In this document: positions 32,817-41,480 of the stretch, in pieces
Layout: each line of letters begins with the position of its first letter
How positions within the stretch are numbered: position 1 is the first letter of the stretch
DNA from: Pseudarthrobacter sp. NBSH8
GTDB taxonomy: Bacteria; Actinomycetota; Actinomycetes; Actinomycetales; Micrococcaceae
Assembly (NCBI RefSeq): GCF_014217545.1
Contig: NZ_CP043178.1
Location: forward strand, 2,232,001-2,296,000
Length of the DNA stretch: 64,000 bases
Direction of reading: 5' to 3'
Position numbers and translations under genes: made by a program
Notes under the pieces: model-generated
Told to the model about the DNA's origin: nothing
The model's input: only the letters and a program-made list of their open reading frames with translations
The model's database searches: none

Positions 32817-33580
32817 CCGCTGAATCAACCGGCATCGGGCCGGACGGCGTCGATCAGAATTCCAAGGGCACCATCCGCGTCCTGCAGCTCTACCCGCGGG
32901 ACATGAACATCTACGGCGACTGGGGCAACGCCCTGGTGATCAAGCAGCGGATCGGCTGGCACGGCTACACCCCGGAGCTGCTGGAGTACAACGTCGGCGA
33001 CGAATTTCCGGCCGATGTGGACCTCATCGTGGGCGGCGGCGGGCAAGACAGCGGCCAGCTGGTCATTCAGGATGACCTGCACTCACGCGCCGGCGTCCTG
33101 ACCGGGCTGGCGGAGGACGGCGCGCCCATGCTGGTGATCTGCGGGCTGTATCAGCTGTTCGGACGCTTCTTCAAGACCCGCTTGGGTACGGTCATCCCGG
33201 GGATCGGCATCCTGGACGTGGAAACACACGGCACCGACGAACGCCTGATCGGCAACGTCAAGGTGGCCACACCGGAGTTCGGAGAGGTCCTGGGCTACGA
33301 GAACCACAGCGGGCAGACCACCCTGGGTGCCGGCGTCCGGCCGCTCGGCACCGTGGCCAAGGGCACCGGCAACAACAGCAGCGACGGCCACGAGGGTGCC
33401 CGCTACAAAAATGTGGTGGCCAGCTACCTGCACGGTTCCCTGCTGCCCAAGAACCCTGCCATCGCAGACTTCCTCATCAGTACCGCCGCCGAGCGTAAAT
33501 ACGGCGCCTTCACGGCCGGCGCCCCGGACGACCGCTACGCAGTGCTGGCCCGGGAGCATGCGACGCGCCGTCCGCGCTGA
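32813..33580 (+). CDS. gatD: Lipid II isoglutaminyl synthase glutaminase subunit GatD
   Basis: GatD supplies ammonia to MurT. The 255-residue class I amidotransferase-like protein has the nucleophile Cys110 in MLVICGLYQLFG, the GGGGQDSGQ oxyanion segment, the GYENHSGQT segment and the histidine in SYLHGSLLPKNP. Its start overlaps the murT stop (ATGA). Confidence 0.93.
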   Translation: MTAESTGIGPDGVDQNSKGTIRVLQLYPRDMNIYGDWGNALVIKQRIGWHGYTPELLEYNVGDEFPADVDLIVGGGGQDSGQLVIQDDLHSRAGVLTGLAEDGAPMLVICGLYQLFGRFFKTRLGTVIPGIGILDVETHGTDERLIGNVKVATPEFGEVLGYENHSGQTTLGAGVRPLGTVAKGTGNNSSDGHEGARYKNVVASYLHGSLLPKNPAIADFLISTAAERKYGAFTAGAPDDRYAVLAREHATRRPR

Positions 33581-33632
33581 GTGGCATTGCGATGGGTAGC
33601 ACCACGCTGACGGTTTCCCCCGGCGAAAGGCC

Positions 33633-34904
33633 TCAGGGGTCCTTGGTGATCAGCAGTTCGTGCGCTCCCGCAGCAGCCGCGCCCATCGATTCCACCACGG
33701 TGGCGGTCCTCAGCCGGGTGGCGGCGTCGGCCTCGGGAGTCGCGCAGACGCCCTGCGGCGCGTCGGTTGCCACCGAACACCAGCGGTACGGGTCGCGGAC
33801 AATCACTGAAGGGGCCCAGGCGAGATCCGATGCCGTCCACTTCCCGGCAGCGTCCTGGCTGAACTGCGCCCGCACCAGCAGGCCCTCGTTGTTCACCACA
33901 TACCAGGGCGACAGTTCGGTGACGCCGTTGCCCAGCCCGTAGACGATCCATGTTCCCTTGTAGTTTTCGACGGGCAGCACCGAATGGGTGTGGTGGCCGT
34001 AGATCATGGTGAACTGGCCGCTGTCCACCAGGGCATGCGCCACTTCCTGCTGTTGGGCGTTGGCTTCGCTGGAATACTCATCACCGGCATGCATGGCCCC
34101 GAGCACAATGTCCGCACCAAGAGCCCGTGCCTTGACGGCCTTGGCGATCATGGTGGGCGCATCCAGCATGTCCACCTGCCAGTCATATTCAGGGTATTGG
34201 CCGTTGAGGCCGTAGGCCCCCTGAATGATGGCGATCTTGGCGGCGTTGGTCTGCAGGATCAGGATTCCCTGCGACTCGGTCTGCGTGCGGTAGGAACCGG
34301 TGTGCTTCAGCCCCGCGGCATCCAGTGCATCCAGGGTGCGCAGCACTCCGTCCGTGCTCCGGTCGATCGTGTGGTTACTCGCGGTGGTGCACGCCACGTA
34401 CCCCACCGCCTTGGACGCTGTAATGATCTGAGGCGGGACGTTGAACGACGGGTACGCCGAGAACGGTCCGTCGGGCCCGGCCACAGGGGTTTCCTGATGG
34501 CAGATGGCGAGGTCGCTGGCGTGGATGTACTTGCGCTGGCCTTCGAGGAGTGGGGTGAAGTCCAGGCCTGTTTTCCCCGCCGCGGCGGCGTCGTCGCGAG
34601 CCTGCTGCCAGAGCTGGGTATGGATCAGCATGTCGCCGGTCACCAGCACGGACGTGCAGCGCAGGGTGGGGCAGGCCGGCCCCGCGCCGGGGGTGGGAGT
34701 GGGCGTTGGGGTGGGGGTCGCCGTCGGGCTTGGCTGCCTTGTCCCGGCGCCGGTAGTCGCGGCTGCACCGGAGGACGGAGCGGTCTGTTCGGCAACCAGG
34801 CCGCATCCAGCCAGCAGGGCAGCGGCCAGGATGCCGGCGGAAACCGCAGCAGCGGAACGAACAGCAACAGCGCGCACCGAAGCAGCGCCCAACCTTTTCC
34901 CCAT
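33633..34904 (-). CDS. CapA-family lipoprotein (metallophosphatase fold)
   Basis: The 423-residue protein has a lipoprotein signal: basic N-terminus, hydrophobic AVSAGILAAALLAGC core with the lipobox LAGC. A Ser/Thr/Pro-rich linker with TPTPTPTP repeats leads into the PGA_cap domain: SVLVTGDMLIHTQLW, CTTASNHTIDRSTDGVLRTLDALDAAGLKHTG, GAMHAGDEY and YGHHTHSVLPVE. The metal-binding aspartates and histidines of the CapA fold are present. CapA members take part in poly-gamma-glutamate export or in unknown cell-wall roles; no capBC genes are near, so the role is open. Confidence 0.87.
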   Translation of the reverse strand: MGKRLGAASVRAVAVRSAAAVSAGILAAALLAGCGLVAEQTAPSSGAAATTGAGTRQPSPTATPTPTPTPTPGAGPACPTLRCTSVLVTGDMLIHTQLWQQARDDAAAAGKTGLDFTPLLEGQRKYIHASDLAICHQETPVAGPDGPFSAYPSFNVPPQIITASKAVGYVACTTASNHTIDRSTDGVLRTLDALDAAGLKHTGSYRTQTESQGILILQTNAAKIAIIQGAYGLNGQYPEYDWQVDMLDAPTMIAKAVKARALGADIVLGAMHAGDEYSSEANAQQQEVAHALVDSGQFTMIYGHHTHSVLPVENYKGTWIVYGLGNGVTELSPWYVVNNEGLLVRAQFSQDAAGKWTASDLAWAPSVIVRDPYRWCSVATDAPQGVCATPEADAATRLRTATVVESMGAAAAGAHELLITKDP

Positions 34905-34986
34905 GCGTCATTGTAGGTCTGACCGTCGCACAAATGCCGCAAAGCCGCGCGTTGAGAAGCATACGGCAGTATGAAAGGTTAGCGAG

Positions 34987-36999
34987 ATGACGAATCCCTT
35001 CCTTAGTAACAGCACCCTGCCTTATGGGTTGCCGCCTTTTGCCCACATCAGAGCATCCGATTACGCCGAGGCCATCGAGGCTGGCCTGGCGGAACATCTG
35101 GTGGAAATCCAGGCGGTCGTGGACAACCCGGCGCCGGCGAACTTCGAGAATACAGCTGTGGCCATGGAAAAAGCCGGCCAACTGCTCGAGCGGGCCACGG
35201 CCTCCTTCTTCACCCTCGCCTCCGCCGACGCGACAGACGAAATCCGTGACCTGGAGACCGAACTCTCACCCCGCATTTCGGCCCATCAGGACGAGATCTA
35301 CCTCAATCGGGCACTGTTCGACAGGTTCGCGGCGATTGACACCTCCGGGCTTGACCCTGAGTCCGTCCGGCTCGTGGAGGAGTATGTGAAGGAGTTCCGC
35401 CAGTCCGGGATCCGGCTCGACAAACCGGGCCAGGAACGGCTGAAGGAAATCAACGCGGAGCTGTCCACACTGGGCACGGAATATGGCCAGCGGGTCAAGG
35501 CGGCCATGAAATCGGCCGCACTGCTGCTGGACACGGCAGCAGAGTTGGCCGGCTTGCCGGCCGACGATGTCGCCAGCGCCGCTGAGGCGGCCCGCGCCGT
35601 TGGCCACGACGGAAAATTCCTGCTGACGCTGATCCAGCCCAGCAACCAGCCCGCCCTGGCTGCCCTGGAAAACCGGGACGTCCGCCGTCGGCTGTTTGAG
35701 GCCTCCACCGGCCGGGGCAGTGACGGCGGTGGCCTCGACGTCCTGGAACTGGTCAGGTCGACGGCCCGCCTGCGCGCTGAAAAGGCAGCCCTTTTGGGTT
35801 TCGCCAACTATGCCGAACTCGTGGTGGACCGCCAGACGGCCCGCAACTTTGAGGCGGTCCAGTCCATGCTGAACAGGCTGGCCCCCGCCGCCGTACGCAA
35901 TGCCGACGCCGAGGCTTCGGCGCTGGCCGAGGCGGCAGGGCATCCGCTGGAGGCCTGGGACTGGGCGTTTTACTCAGCCAAGGTGCGGCGGGATAAGTAC
36001 GCAGTGGACGAGCAGGCGCTCCGCCCCTACTTCGAGCTGGACCGCGTTCTCCGGGACGGCGTCTTCTTCGCCGCCACATCCCTGTACGGCATCACCTTCC
36101 ACGAACGGAAGGACCTCGCAGGTTACCACCCGGACGTCCGCGTCTGGGAAGTGCGGGACCAGGACGGCAGCGGGCTGGGGTTGTTCCTGGGCGACTACTA
36201 CACCCGCGAATCCAAACGGGGCGGCGCCTGGATGAACTCGCTGGTGGAACAGTCGGGCCTGCTCGGCACCCGGCCCGTGGTGATCAACAACCTCAATATC
36301 TCCAAGCCGCCGGCAGGCGAGCCCACTCTACTGACGCTGGACGAGCTGCGCACCACTTTCCACGAGTTCGGACACGCGCTCCACGGCCTGTTATCGGACG
36401 TGGCGTATCCCCGGTTCGCCGGGACTGCTGTACCCCGCGACTTTGTGGAGTACCCGTCGCAGGTCAACGAGATGTGGATCCTGTGGCCGGAGGTGCTTGC
36501 AAATTATGCCCGGCACCACGCCACCGGCGCACCTCTTCCGCAACAGGTTGTGGACAAGCTGAACGACGCTCAGCTCTGGGGCGAAGGCTTCGGGACGACG
36601 GAATACCTCGGCGCTGCGTTACTGGATCTGGCCTGGCATGTGCTGGACGAAACCGGAATCCCCGACGATGTCCCCGCGTTTGAGGCGAAGTCCCTCGCGG
36701 CCGCGGGCGTGGCGCATGCCCTGATCCCGCCGCGTTACCGAACCGGATATTTCCAGCACATCTTCGCGGGAGCCGGCTATGCGGCCGGTTATTACTCGTA
36801 CATCTGGAGTGAGGTGCTGGACGCCGAAACCGTGGACTGGTTCACCGAGAACGGCGGCATAACACGCGCCAACGGCGAACGCTTCCGCCAGGAATTGCTC
36901 TCCCGCGGCAACAGCAGGGACCCGCTGGAATCCTTCCACGCACTCCGCGGCCGCGACGCCGAACTCGAACCCCTGCTGAAACGCCGCGGCCTGGGCTGA
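34987..36999 (+). CDS. M3-family metallopeptidase (peptidyl-dipeptidase Dcp-like)
   Basis: The 670-residue protein has the zinc motif FHEFGHALHGLL and the downstream catalytic-site features of M3 peptidases (GTAVPRDFVEYPSQVNEMW, and RYRTGYFQHIFAGAGYAAGYYSYIWSEVL-type segment). The long N-terminal helical region (ENTAVAMEKAGQLLERATASFFTLASADAT) is normal for the Dcp/oligopeptidase A group. No signal peptide is visible, so it is cytoplasmic. An AAAGG ribosome-binding site precedes the ATG. It converges on pdxS across a hairpin. Confidence 0.93.
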   Translation: MTNPFLSNSTLPYGLPPFAHIRASDYAEAIEAGLAEHLVEIQAVVDNPAPANFENTAVAMEKAGQLLERATASFFTLASADATDEIRDLETELSPRISAHQDEIYLNRALFDRFAAIDTSGLDPESVRLVEEYVKEFRQSGIRLDKPGQERLKEINAELSTLGTEYGQRVKAAMKSAALLLDTAAELAGLPADDVASAAEAARAVGHDGKFLLTLIQPSNQPALAALENRDVRRRLFEASTGRGSDGGGLDVLELVRSTARLRAEKAALLGFANYAELVVDRQTARNFEAVQSMLNRLAPAAVRNADAEASALAEAAGHPLEAWDWAFYSAKVRRDKYAVDEQALRPYFELDRVLRDGVFFAATSLYGITFHERKDLAGYHPDVRVWEVRDQDGSGLGLFLGDYYTRESKRGGAWMNSLVEQSGLLGTRPVVINNLNISKPPAGEPTLLTLDELRTTFHEFGHALHGLLSDVAYPRFAGTAVPRDFVEYPSQVNEMWILWPEVLANYARHHATGAPLPQQVVDKLNDAQLWGEGFGTTEYLGAALLDLAWHVLDETGIPDDVPAFEAKSLAAAGVAHALIPPRYRTGYFQHIFAGAGYAAGYYSYIWSEVLDAETVDWFTENGGITRANGERFRQELLSRGNSRDPLESFHALRGRDAELEPLLKRRGLG

Positions 37000-37005
37000 C
37001 CACCG

Positions 37006-37050
37006 ACGACGGCGGCGGGCCACCTTCGTAAGGTGACCCGCCGCCGTCGT
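37006..37050. terminator. Bidirectional terminator between M3 peptidase and pdxS
   Basis: A 21-base inverted repeat with one mismatch and a CGT loop (arms 37006-37026 and 37030-37050) fills the gap between the two convergent stop codons at 36999 and 37066. Confidence 0.75.
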
Positions 37051-37065
37051 ACTGCTTTAGAGCTG

Positions 37066-37992
37066 TTACCAGCCGCGCTCGGCGAGGCGGTGCGGCTGCG
37101 GGATGTCAGCGACGTTGATGCCCACCATGGCCTCGCCGAGGCCGCGGGAGGCCTTGGCGATGACGTCCGGGTCATCGAAGAACGTGGTGGCCTTGACCAC
37201 GGCAGCGGCACGCTGGGCCGGGTTGCCGGACTTGAAGATACCGGAACCGACAAATACACCGTCAGCGCCGAGCTGCATCATCATCGCAGCGTCGGCCGGG
37301 GTGGCAATGCCGCCGGCGGTGAACAGCACCACGGGGAGCTTGCCGGCAGCGGCAACTTCCTTGACCAGTTCGTACGGAGCCTGCAGTTCCTTGGCCGCGA
37401 CGTAGAGCTCGTCCTCGGGCAGGGCGGCGAGCTTGGCGATCTCGGCGCGGATCTGGCGCATGTGCCCGGTGGCGTTGGAGACATCGCCGGTGCCGGCCTC
37501 GCCCTTGGAGCGGATCATGGCCGCGCCTTCGTTGATGCGGCGCAGCGCCTCACCGAGGTTCGTGGCGCCACAGACGAACGGAACCTTGAAGTTCCACTTA
37601 TCGATGTGGTGGACGTAGTCGGCCGGGGTCAGGACCTCGGACTCGTCAATGTAGTCCACGCCCAGCGACTGCAGGACCTGCGCCTCCACGAAGTGGCCGA
37701 TCCGGGCCTTGGCCATCACCGGTACGGAGACGGCGTCGATGATCTTGTCGATCATGTCCGGATCGGACATGCGGGACACGCCGCCCTGGGCACGGATATC
37801 GGCCGGAACACGTTCGAGCGCCATGACTGCAACGGCACCGGCGTCTTCGGCGATGCGGGCCTGTTCAACGTTGACGACGTCCATGATGACGCCGCCCTTG
37901 AGCATCTCAGCCATGCCCCGCTTGACGCGGTTGCTGCCCGTGACGCTGTTCGCGGACGAACCGGCTTCGCTGCTTACATCAGGTGTAGACAC
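37066..37992 (-). CDS. pdxS: Pyridoxal 5'-phosphate synthase lyase subunit
   Basis: PdxS makes PLP from ribose 5-phosphate, glyceraldehyde 3-phosphate and ammonia delivered by PdxT. The beta/alpha-barrel core shows [19 protein letters not shown], the lysine in [16 protein letters not shown] and [27 protein letters not shown]. The GTG at 37992 has AGGGG five bases upstream and gives 308 residues; in-frame upstream codons to 38043 are not conserved. It is separated from pdxT. Confidence 0.96.
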   Translation of the reverse strand: MSTPDVSSEAGSSANSVTGSNRVKRGMAEMLKGGVIMDVVNVEQARIAEDAGAVAVMALERVPADIRAQGGVSRMSDPDMIDKIIDAVSVPVMAKARIGHFVEAQVLQSLGVDYIDESEVLTPADYVHHIDKWNFKVPFVCGATNLGEALRRINEGAAMIRSKGEAGTGDVSNATGHMRQIRAEIAKLAALPEDELYVAAKELQAPYELVKEVAAAGKLPVVLFTAGGIATPADAAMMMQLGADGVFVGSGIFKSGNPAQRAAAVVKATTFFDDPDVIAKASRGLGEAMVGINVADIPQPHRLAERGW

Positions 37993-38133
37993 AAAAACCC
38001 CTATGGGTAGATAGATGATCTTCGCCGGGCGTGAGGGCGGCAAGAAGCCGAAAGTACACGCACCGGGTTGCCGGATACATTGACCGGGCAGTCACAATAC
38101 TAGTCCCACGCCAGGCGGCAGGCTTAATCAGCC

Positions 38134-38757
38134 TTAATCCGAAGCCGCGGACTCCGCAAACGCCTGGCGATGGACGGTGGCTACGCGCTGGATGATCGTG
38201 ATAAGGCTGGCCAGGGCCAGTAGTCCGAGCGTCGCCAGAAGAACCACCGGGGGCAATCCCAGACCGGTAAATCCGGTGACCACCAGCACCGACACCAGTC
38301 TCTCGGCGCGCTCGGCGATGCCCACATTCGCCGTGAAGCCGAGGGATTCGGCCTTGGACCGCGCATACGAGACCACCATGCCCAGAACCAGGCAGAGCAT
38401 GGCTGCGACGGCGATGGCGTGATCGGCGCCCCCCGTGAAGAACCAGATGGCCACGCCCGCGAACAGTGCGCCGTCGGCGATCCTGTCCAAGGTGGAGTCC
38501 AGGAAGTTTCCCCAGCGGCCGCCGGTGTCCCGCAGCCGGGCCATAATGCCGTCGAGCACGTCCGAGAAGATGAATGCGGTAATGAACAGGGTGCCCCACC
38601 AGAGCTGGCCGAGGGGGTAGAAAACCAACGCACCGACCACCACGCCGGCGGTTCCGATGACCGTCACTGCATCAGGGGAAACACCGATTTTCAGGAGCCA
38701 ACGCGCAAGCGGAGTGAACAGCGCGGTGAAAAACCCGCGCGCATGCCTATTCAGCAT
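38134..38757 (-). CDS. pgsA: CDP-alcohol phosphatidyltransferase, probably phosphatidylinositol-phosphate synthase
   Basis: These integral-membrane enzymes transfer a phosphatidyl group from CDP-diacylglycerol to an alcohol. The signature D-x2-DG-x2-AR-x8-G-x3-D-x3-D is complete (DVLDGIMARLRDTGGRWGNF then LDSTLD). About six membrane helices are visible. The HIT-pgsA order matches Mycobacterium, where the orthologue makes phosphatidylinositol phosphate, so that role is inferred from synteny. The ATG at 38757 overlaps the HIT gene by 11 bases and gives 207 residues; a longer frame to 38913 is unlikely. The acyltransferase (patA) and mannosyltransferase (pimA) genes that follow pgsA in mycobacteria are not here. 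Confidence 0.88.
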   Translation of the reverse strand: MLNRHARGFFTALFTPLARWLLKIGVSPDAVTVIGTAGVVVGALVFYPLGQLWWGTLFITAFIFSDVLDGIMARLRDTGGRWGNFLDSTLDRIADGALFAGVAIWFFTGGADHAIAVAAMLCLVLGMVVSYARSKAESLGFTANVGIAERAERLVSVLVVTGFTGLGLPPVVLLATLGLLALASLITIIQRVATVHRQAFAESAASD

Positions 38758-39334
38758 CCGTCTCCCCGGGCCAGGCCTCTGCAACCTGCTGGCGGACTTC
38801 ATCCAGGGTCTGCGTGATGGCCTTGGTCTGGGCAATGATGGGGAAGAAGTTACCGTCCCCGCCCCAGCGCGGAACGATGTGCTGGTGCAGGTGCGCAGCG
38901 ATTCCTGCCCCACCCACTACACCCTGGTTCATGCCGAGGTTGAACCCGCCCGGGTTCGCCACCTTGCGCAGGACCCGCATGGCTGTCTGGGTGATCTCCG
39001 CAAATTCCGCCGTCTCTTCCACCGTGAGGTCCGTATAGTCCGGGACATGCCGGTAGGGGCAGACCAGGAGATGGCCCGGATTATAGGGAAACAGGTTCAG
39101 GACCACGTAACAGGTCTTTCCGCGATAGACGATCAGGGCTTCCTCGTCAGTCCGGCCCGGACCCACGCAGAAGGGGCAGTCGTTCTCGTTCTTGAACTGG
39201 TGCTGGCCGCCCTTGATGTAGGCCATCCGGTGCGGAGTCCACAGGCGCTGGAAAGCATCCGGCACGCCCGCGAGATCAAAGTCATCTGTCACGCCGGCAT
39301 CCCCTGGATATCCTGCGCCTGTGTTCTCCTGCAC
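38747..39334 (-). CDS. HIT-family protein (probable Ap4A phosphorylase-like)
   Basis: The 195-residue protein has the histidine triad HLHQHIVPRW and a zinc-type CPFC pair near residue 53. The GHLLVCPYRHVPDY strand and the MNQGVVGGAGIAAH segment place it with the long actinobacterial HIT proteins. The M. tuberculosis homologue in this gene position has been described as an Ap4A phosphorylase. It lies 20 bases after thrS and overlaps pgsA. Confidence 0.9.
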   Translation of the reverse strand: MQENTGAGYPGDAGVTDDFDLAGVPDAFQRLWTPHRMAYIKGGQHQFKNENDCPFCVGPGRTDEEALIVYRGKTCYVVLNLFPYNPGHLLVCPYRHVPDYTDLTVEETAEFAEITQTAMRVLRKVANPGGFNLGMNQGVVGGAGIAAHLHQHIVPRWGGDGNFFPIIAQTKAITQTLDEVRQQVAEAWPGETDAE

Positions 39335-39354
39335 CGTGTTCTTATCCGTTTCCG

Positions 39355-41364
39355 CTAGCTGGTCCGGTTACGGACGGCTTCTGTGATCCGCTTGACGGCC
39401 TCGGCCACCGGCACGCCGTTGTCCTGGCTCCCGTCACGGAAGCGGAAGGACACCGCGCCGGCCTCGGCGTCGTCGCCGCCGGCGATCAGGACAAACGGGA
39501 TCTTGTCCTTGCTGGCGGTGCGGATCTTCTTGGGGAACCTGTCCGAGGACGTGTCCACCTCGGCGCGGATGCCCGCCGCCTTGAGCTGGTCAACGACGTC
39601 GAACATGTACTCGTTGAACGTTTCGGCCACCGGGATGCCCACCACCTGGACAGGGGAAAGCCACGCCGGGAATGCGCCGGCGTAGTGCTCGGTGAGCACG
39701 CCCATGAACCGCTCGATGGAACCGAAGAGTGCACGGTGGATCATCACGGGACGCTGGCGGGTGCCGTCGGCTGCCTGGAACTCCAGCTCGAAGCGTTCCG
39801 GGAGGTTGAAGTCCAGCTGGATGGTGGACATCTGCCAGGTGCGGCCCAGCGCGTCCTTGGCCTGGACGGAGATCTTCGGTCCGTAGAAGGCTGCGCCGCC
39901 CGGATCCGCAACGAGTTCCAGGCCGGATTCCTCGGCCACCTCGGCGAGTGTCCGGGTGGCTTCTTCCCAGGCTGCGTCCTCGCCGACGTACTTCTCCGGG
40001 TCCTTGGTGGACAGCTCCAGGTAGAAGTCGTTCAGACCGTAGTCCTTGAGCAGGTCGAGCACGAACTTCAGGGTCTTGGTGAGCTCGTCCTTCATCTGCT
40101 CGCGGGTGCAGTAGATGTGGGCGTCGTCCTGAGTCATGCCACGGACCCGGGTCAGGCCGTGGACCACGCCGGACTTTTCGTACCGGTACACCGAACCGAA
40201 TTCGAACAGACGCAGGGGCAGCTCACGGTAGGACCGTCCACGCGAGCGGAAGATCAGGTTGTGCATAGGGCAGTTCATCGGCTTCAGGTAGTAGTCCTGG
40301 CCGGGCTTGCGCACGGTGCCGTCCTCGTTGAGTTCGGCATCCACGTGCATGGCCGGGAACATGCCCTCCTTGTACCAGTCCAGGTGGCCCGAGACTTCGT
40401 ACAGGTGGCCCTTGGTGATGTGCGGGGTGTAGACGAACTCGTAGCCGGCATCGACGTGGCGCTGGCGGGAGTAGTCCTCCATCTCCTTGCGGATGATGCC
40501 GCCCTTGGGGTGGAACACCGGCAGGCCGGAGCCCAGCTCGTCAGGGAAGGAGAACAGGTCAAGTTCGACGCCGAGCTTGCGGTGGTCGCGCCGCTCAGCC
40601 TCCGCGATGCGCTCCTGGTAGGCCTTCAGCGCGTCCTTGGTGGGCCAGGCGGTGCCGTAGATGCGCTGCAGCTGCTGGTTTTTCTGGTTGCCCAGCCAGT
40701 ACGCCGAGGAGGACCGGGTCAGGGCGAAGGCGTTGGAGATGAGCTTGGTGTTGGGCAGGTGCGGGCCGCGGCAGAGGTCGCACCAGACGGTGGTGCCCTC
40801 TTTGCGCTCAACATTGTCGTAGATAGTGATGTCGCCGGCGCCGACCTCGACGTTGACGCCCTCGCCGGCTTCGGCGGCGTTGTTCTTCTTGCCCAGGAGT
40901 TCGAGCTTGTAGGGCTCGTTCTTCATGGCCTCGCGGGCCTCGTCCTCGCTGACCACGCGACGGACGAACTTCTGGTTCTGGTTGACGATCTTGAGCATCA
41001 TCTTCTCAAGGGTCTTGAGGTCCTCGGGGGTGAACGGTTCGGCGACGTCGAAGTCGAAGTAGAAGCCGTCGGTGATGTACGGTCCGATGCCCAGCTTGGC
41101 GTCCGGGCGCAGCTGCTGCACTGCCTGGGCCATCACGTGGGCGGTGGAGTGGCGGAGGACGTCCAGGCCGTCAGGGGAAGCGATGGTGACGCCCTCGATC
41201 TCGGCGCCCTCGGGCAGCTCCTGGTCCAGGTCCTTCAGCTCGCCGTTGACGCGGGCAACAACAACATCGCGGCGCTCAAAGAAGAGTTCCGCACCGGTTG
41301 TCCCGGTAGTCACCTTGGTCTCTTCGCCATCGACGATAAGGGTGATCTGCTGGGCATCTGACAC
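39355..41364 (-). CDS. thrS: Threonyl-tRNA synthetase
   Basis: ThrS charges tRNA-Thr and edits Ser-tRNA-Thr. The 669-residue protein has an N-terminal TGS domain, the N2 editing domain ([27 protein letters not shown]), a class II core with the zinc-site [28 protein letters not shown] and [18 protein letters not shown], and an anticodon domain. The length is normal. It heads the leftward thrS-HIT-pgsA group. Confidence 0.97.
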   Translation of the reverse strand: MSDAQQITLIVDGEETKVTTGTTGAELFFERRDVVVARVNGELKDLDQELPEGAEIEGVTIASPDGLDVLRHSTAHVMAQAVQQLRPDAKLGIGPYITDGFYFDFDVAEPFTPEDLKTLEKMMLKIVNQNQKFVRRVVSEDEAREAMKNEPYKLELLGKKNNAAEAGEGVNVEVGAGDITIYDNVERKEGTTVWCDLCRGPHLPNTKLISNAFALTRSSSAYWLGNQKNQQLQRIYGTAWPTKDALKAYQERIAEAERRDHRKLGVELDLFSFPDELGSGLPVFHPKGGIIRKEMEDYSRQRHVDAGYEFVYTPHITKGHLYEVSGHLDWYKEGMFPAMHVDAELNEDGTVRKPGQDYYLKPMNCPMHNLIFRSRGRSYRELPLRLFEFGSVYRYEKSGVVHGLTRVRGMTQDDAHIYCTREQMKDELTKTLKFVLDLLKDYGLNDFYLELSTKDPEKYVGEDAAWEEATRTLAEVAEESGLELVADPGGAAFYGPKISVQAKDALGRTWQMSTIQLDFNLPERFELEFQAADGTRQRPVMIHRALFGSIERFMGVLTEHYAGAFPAWLSPVQVVGIPVAETFNEYMFDVVDQLKAAGIRAEVDTSSDRFPKKIRTASKDKIPFVLIAGGDDAEAGAVSFRFRDGSQDNGVPVAEAVKRITEAVRNRTS

Positions 41365-41480
41365 GGGTGTCTCCTATTCAAAGTTTTAGGCTTCATAGCT
41401 TGTGGCATACGGGGACCACAGCCAGCCACCGTCAATGCTATCGGTTTCCCGGGAGGCCGACCAACGGGACCCGCGGCCCC

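Noticed and set aside
41365..41480. A T-box or other leader for thrS
   Set aside because: The 116-base gap shows no convincing T-box sequence or stem; nothing else was recognised in it.
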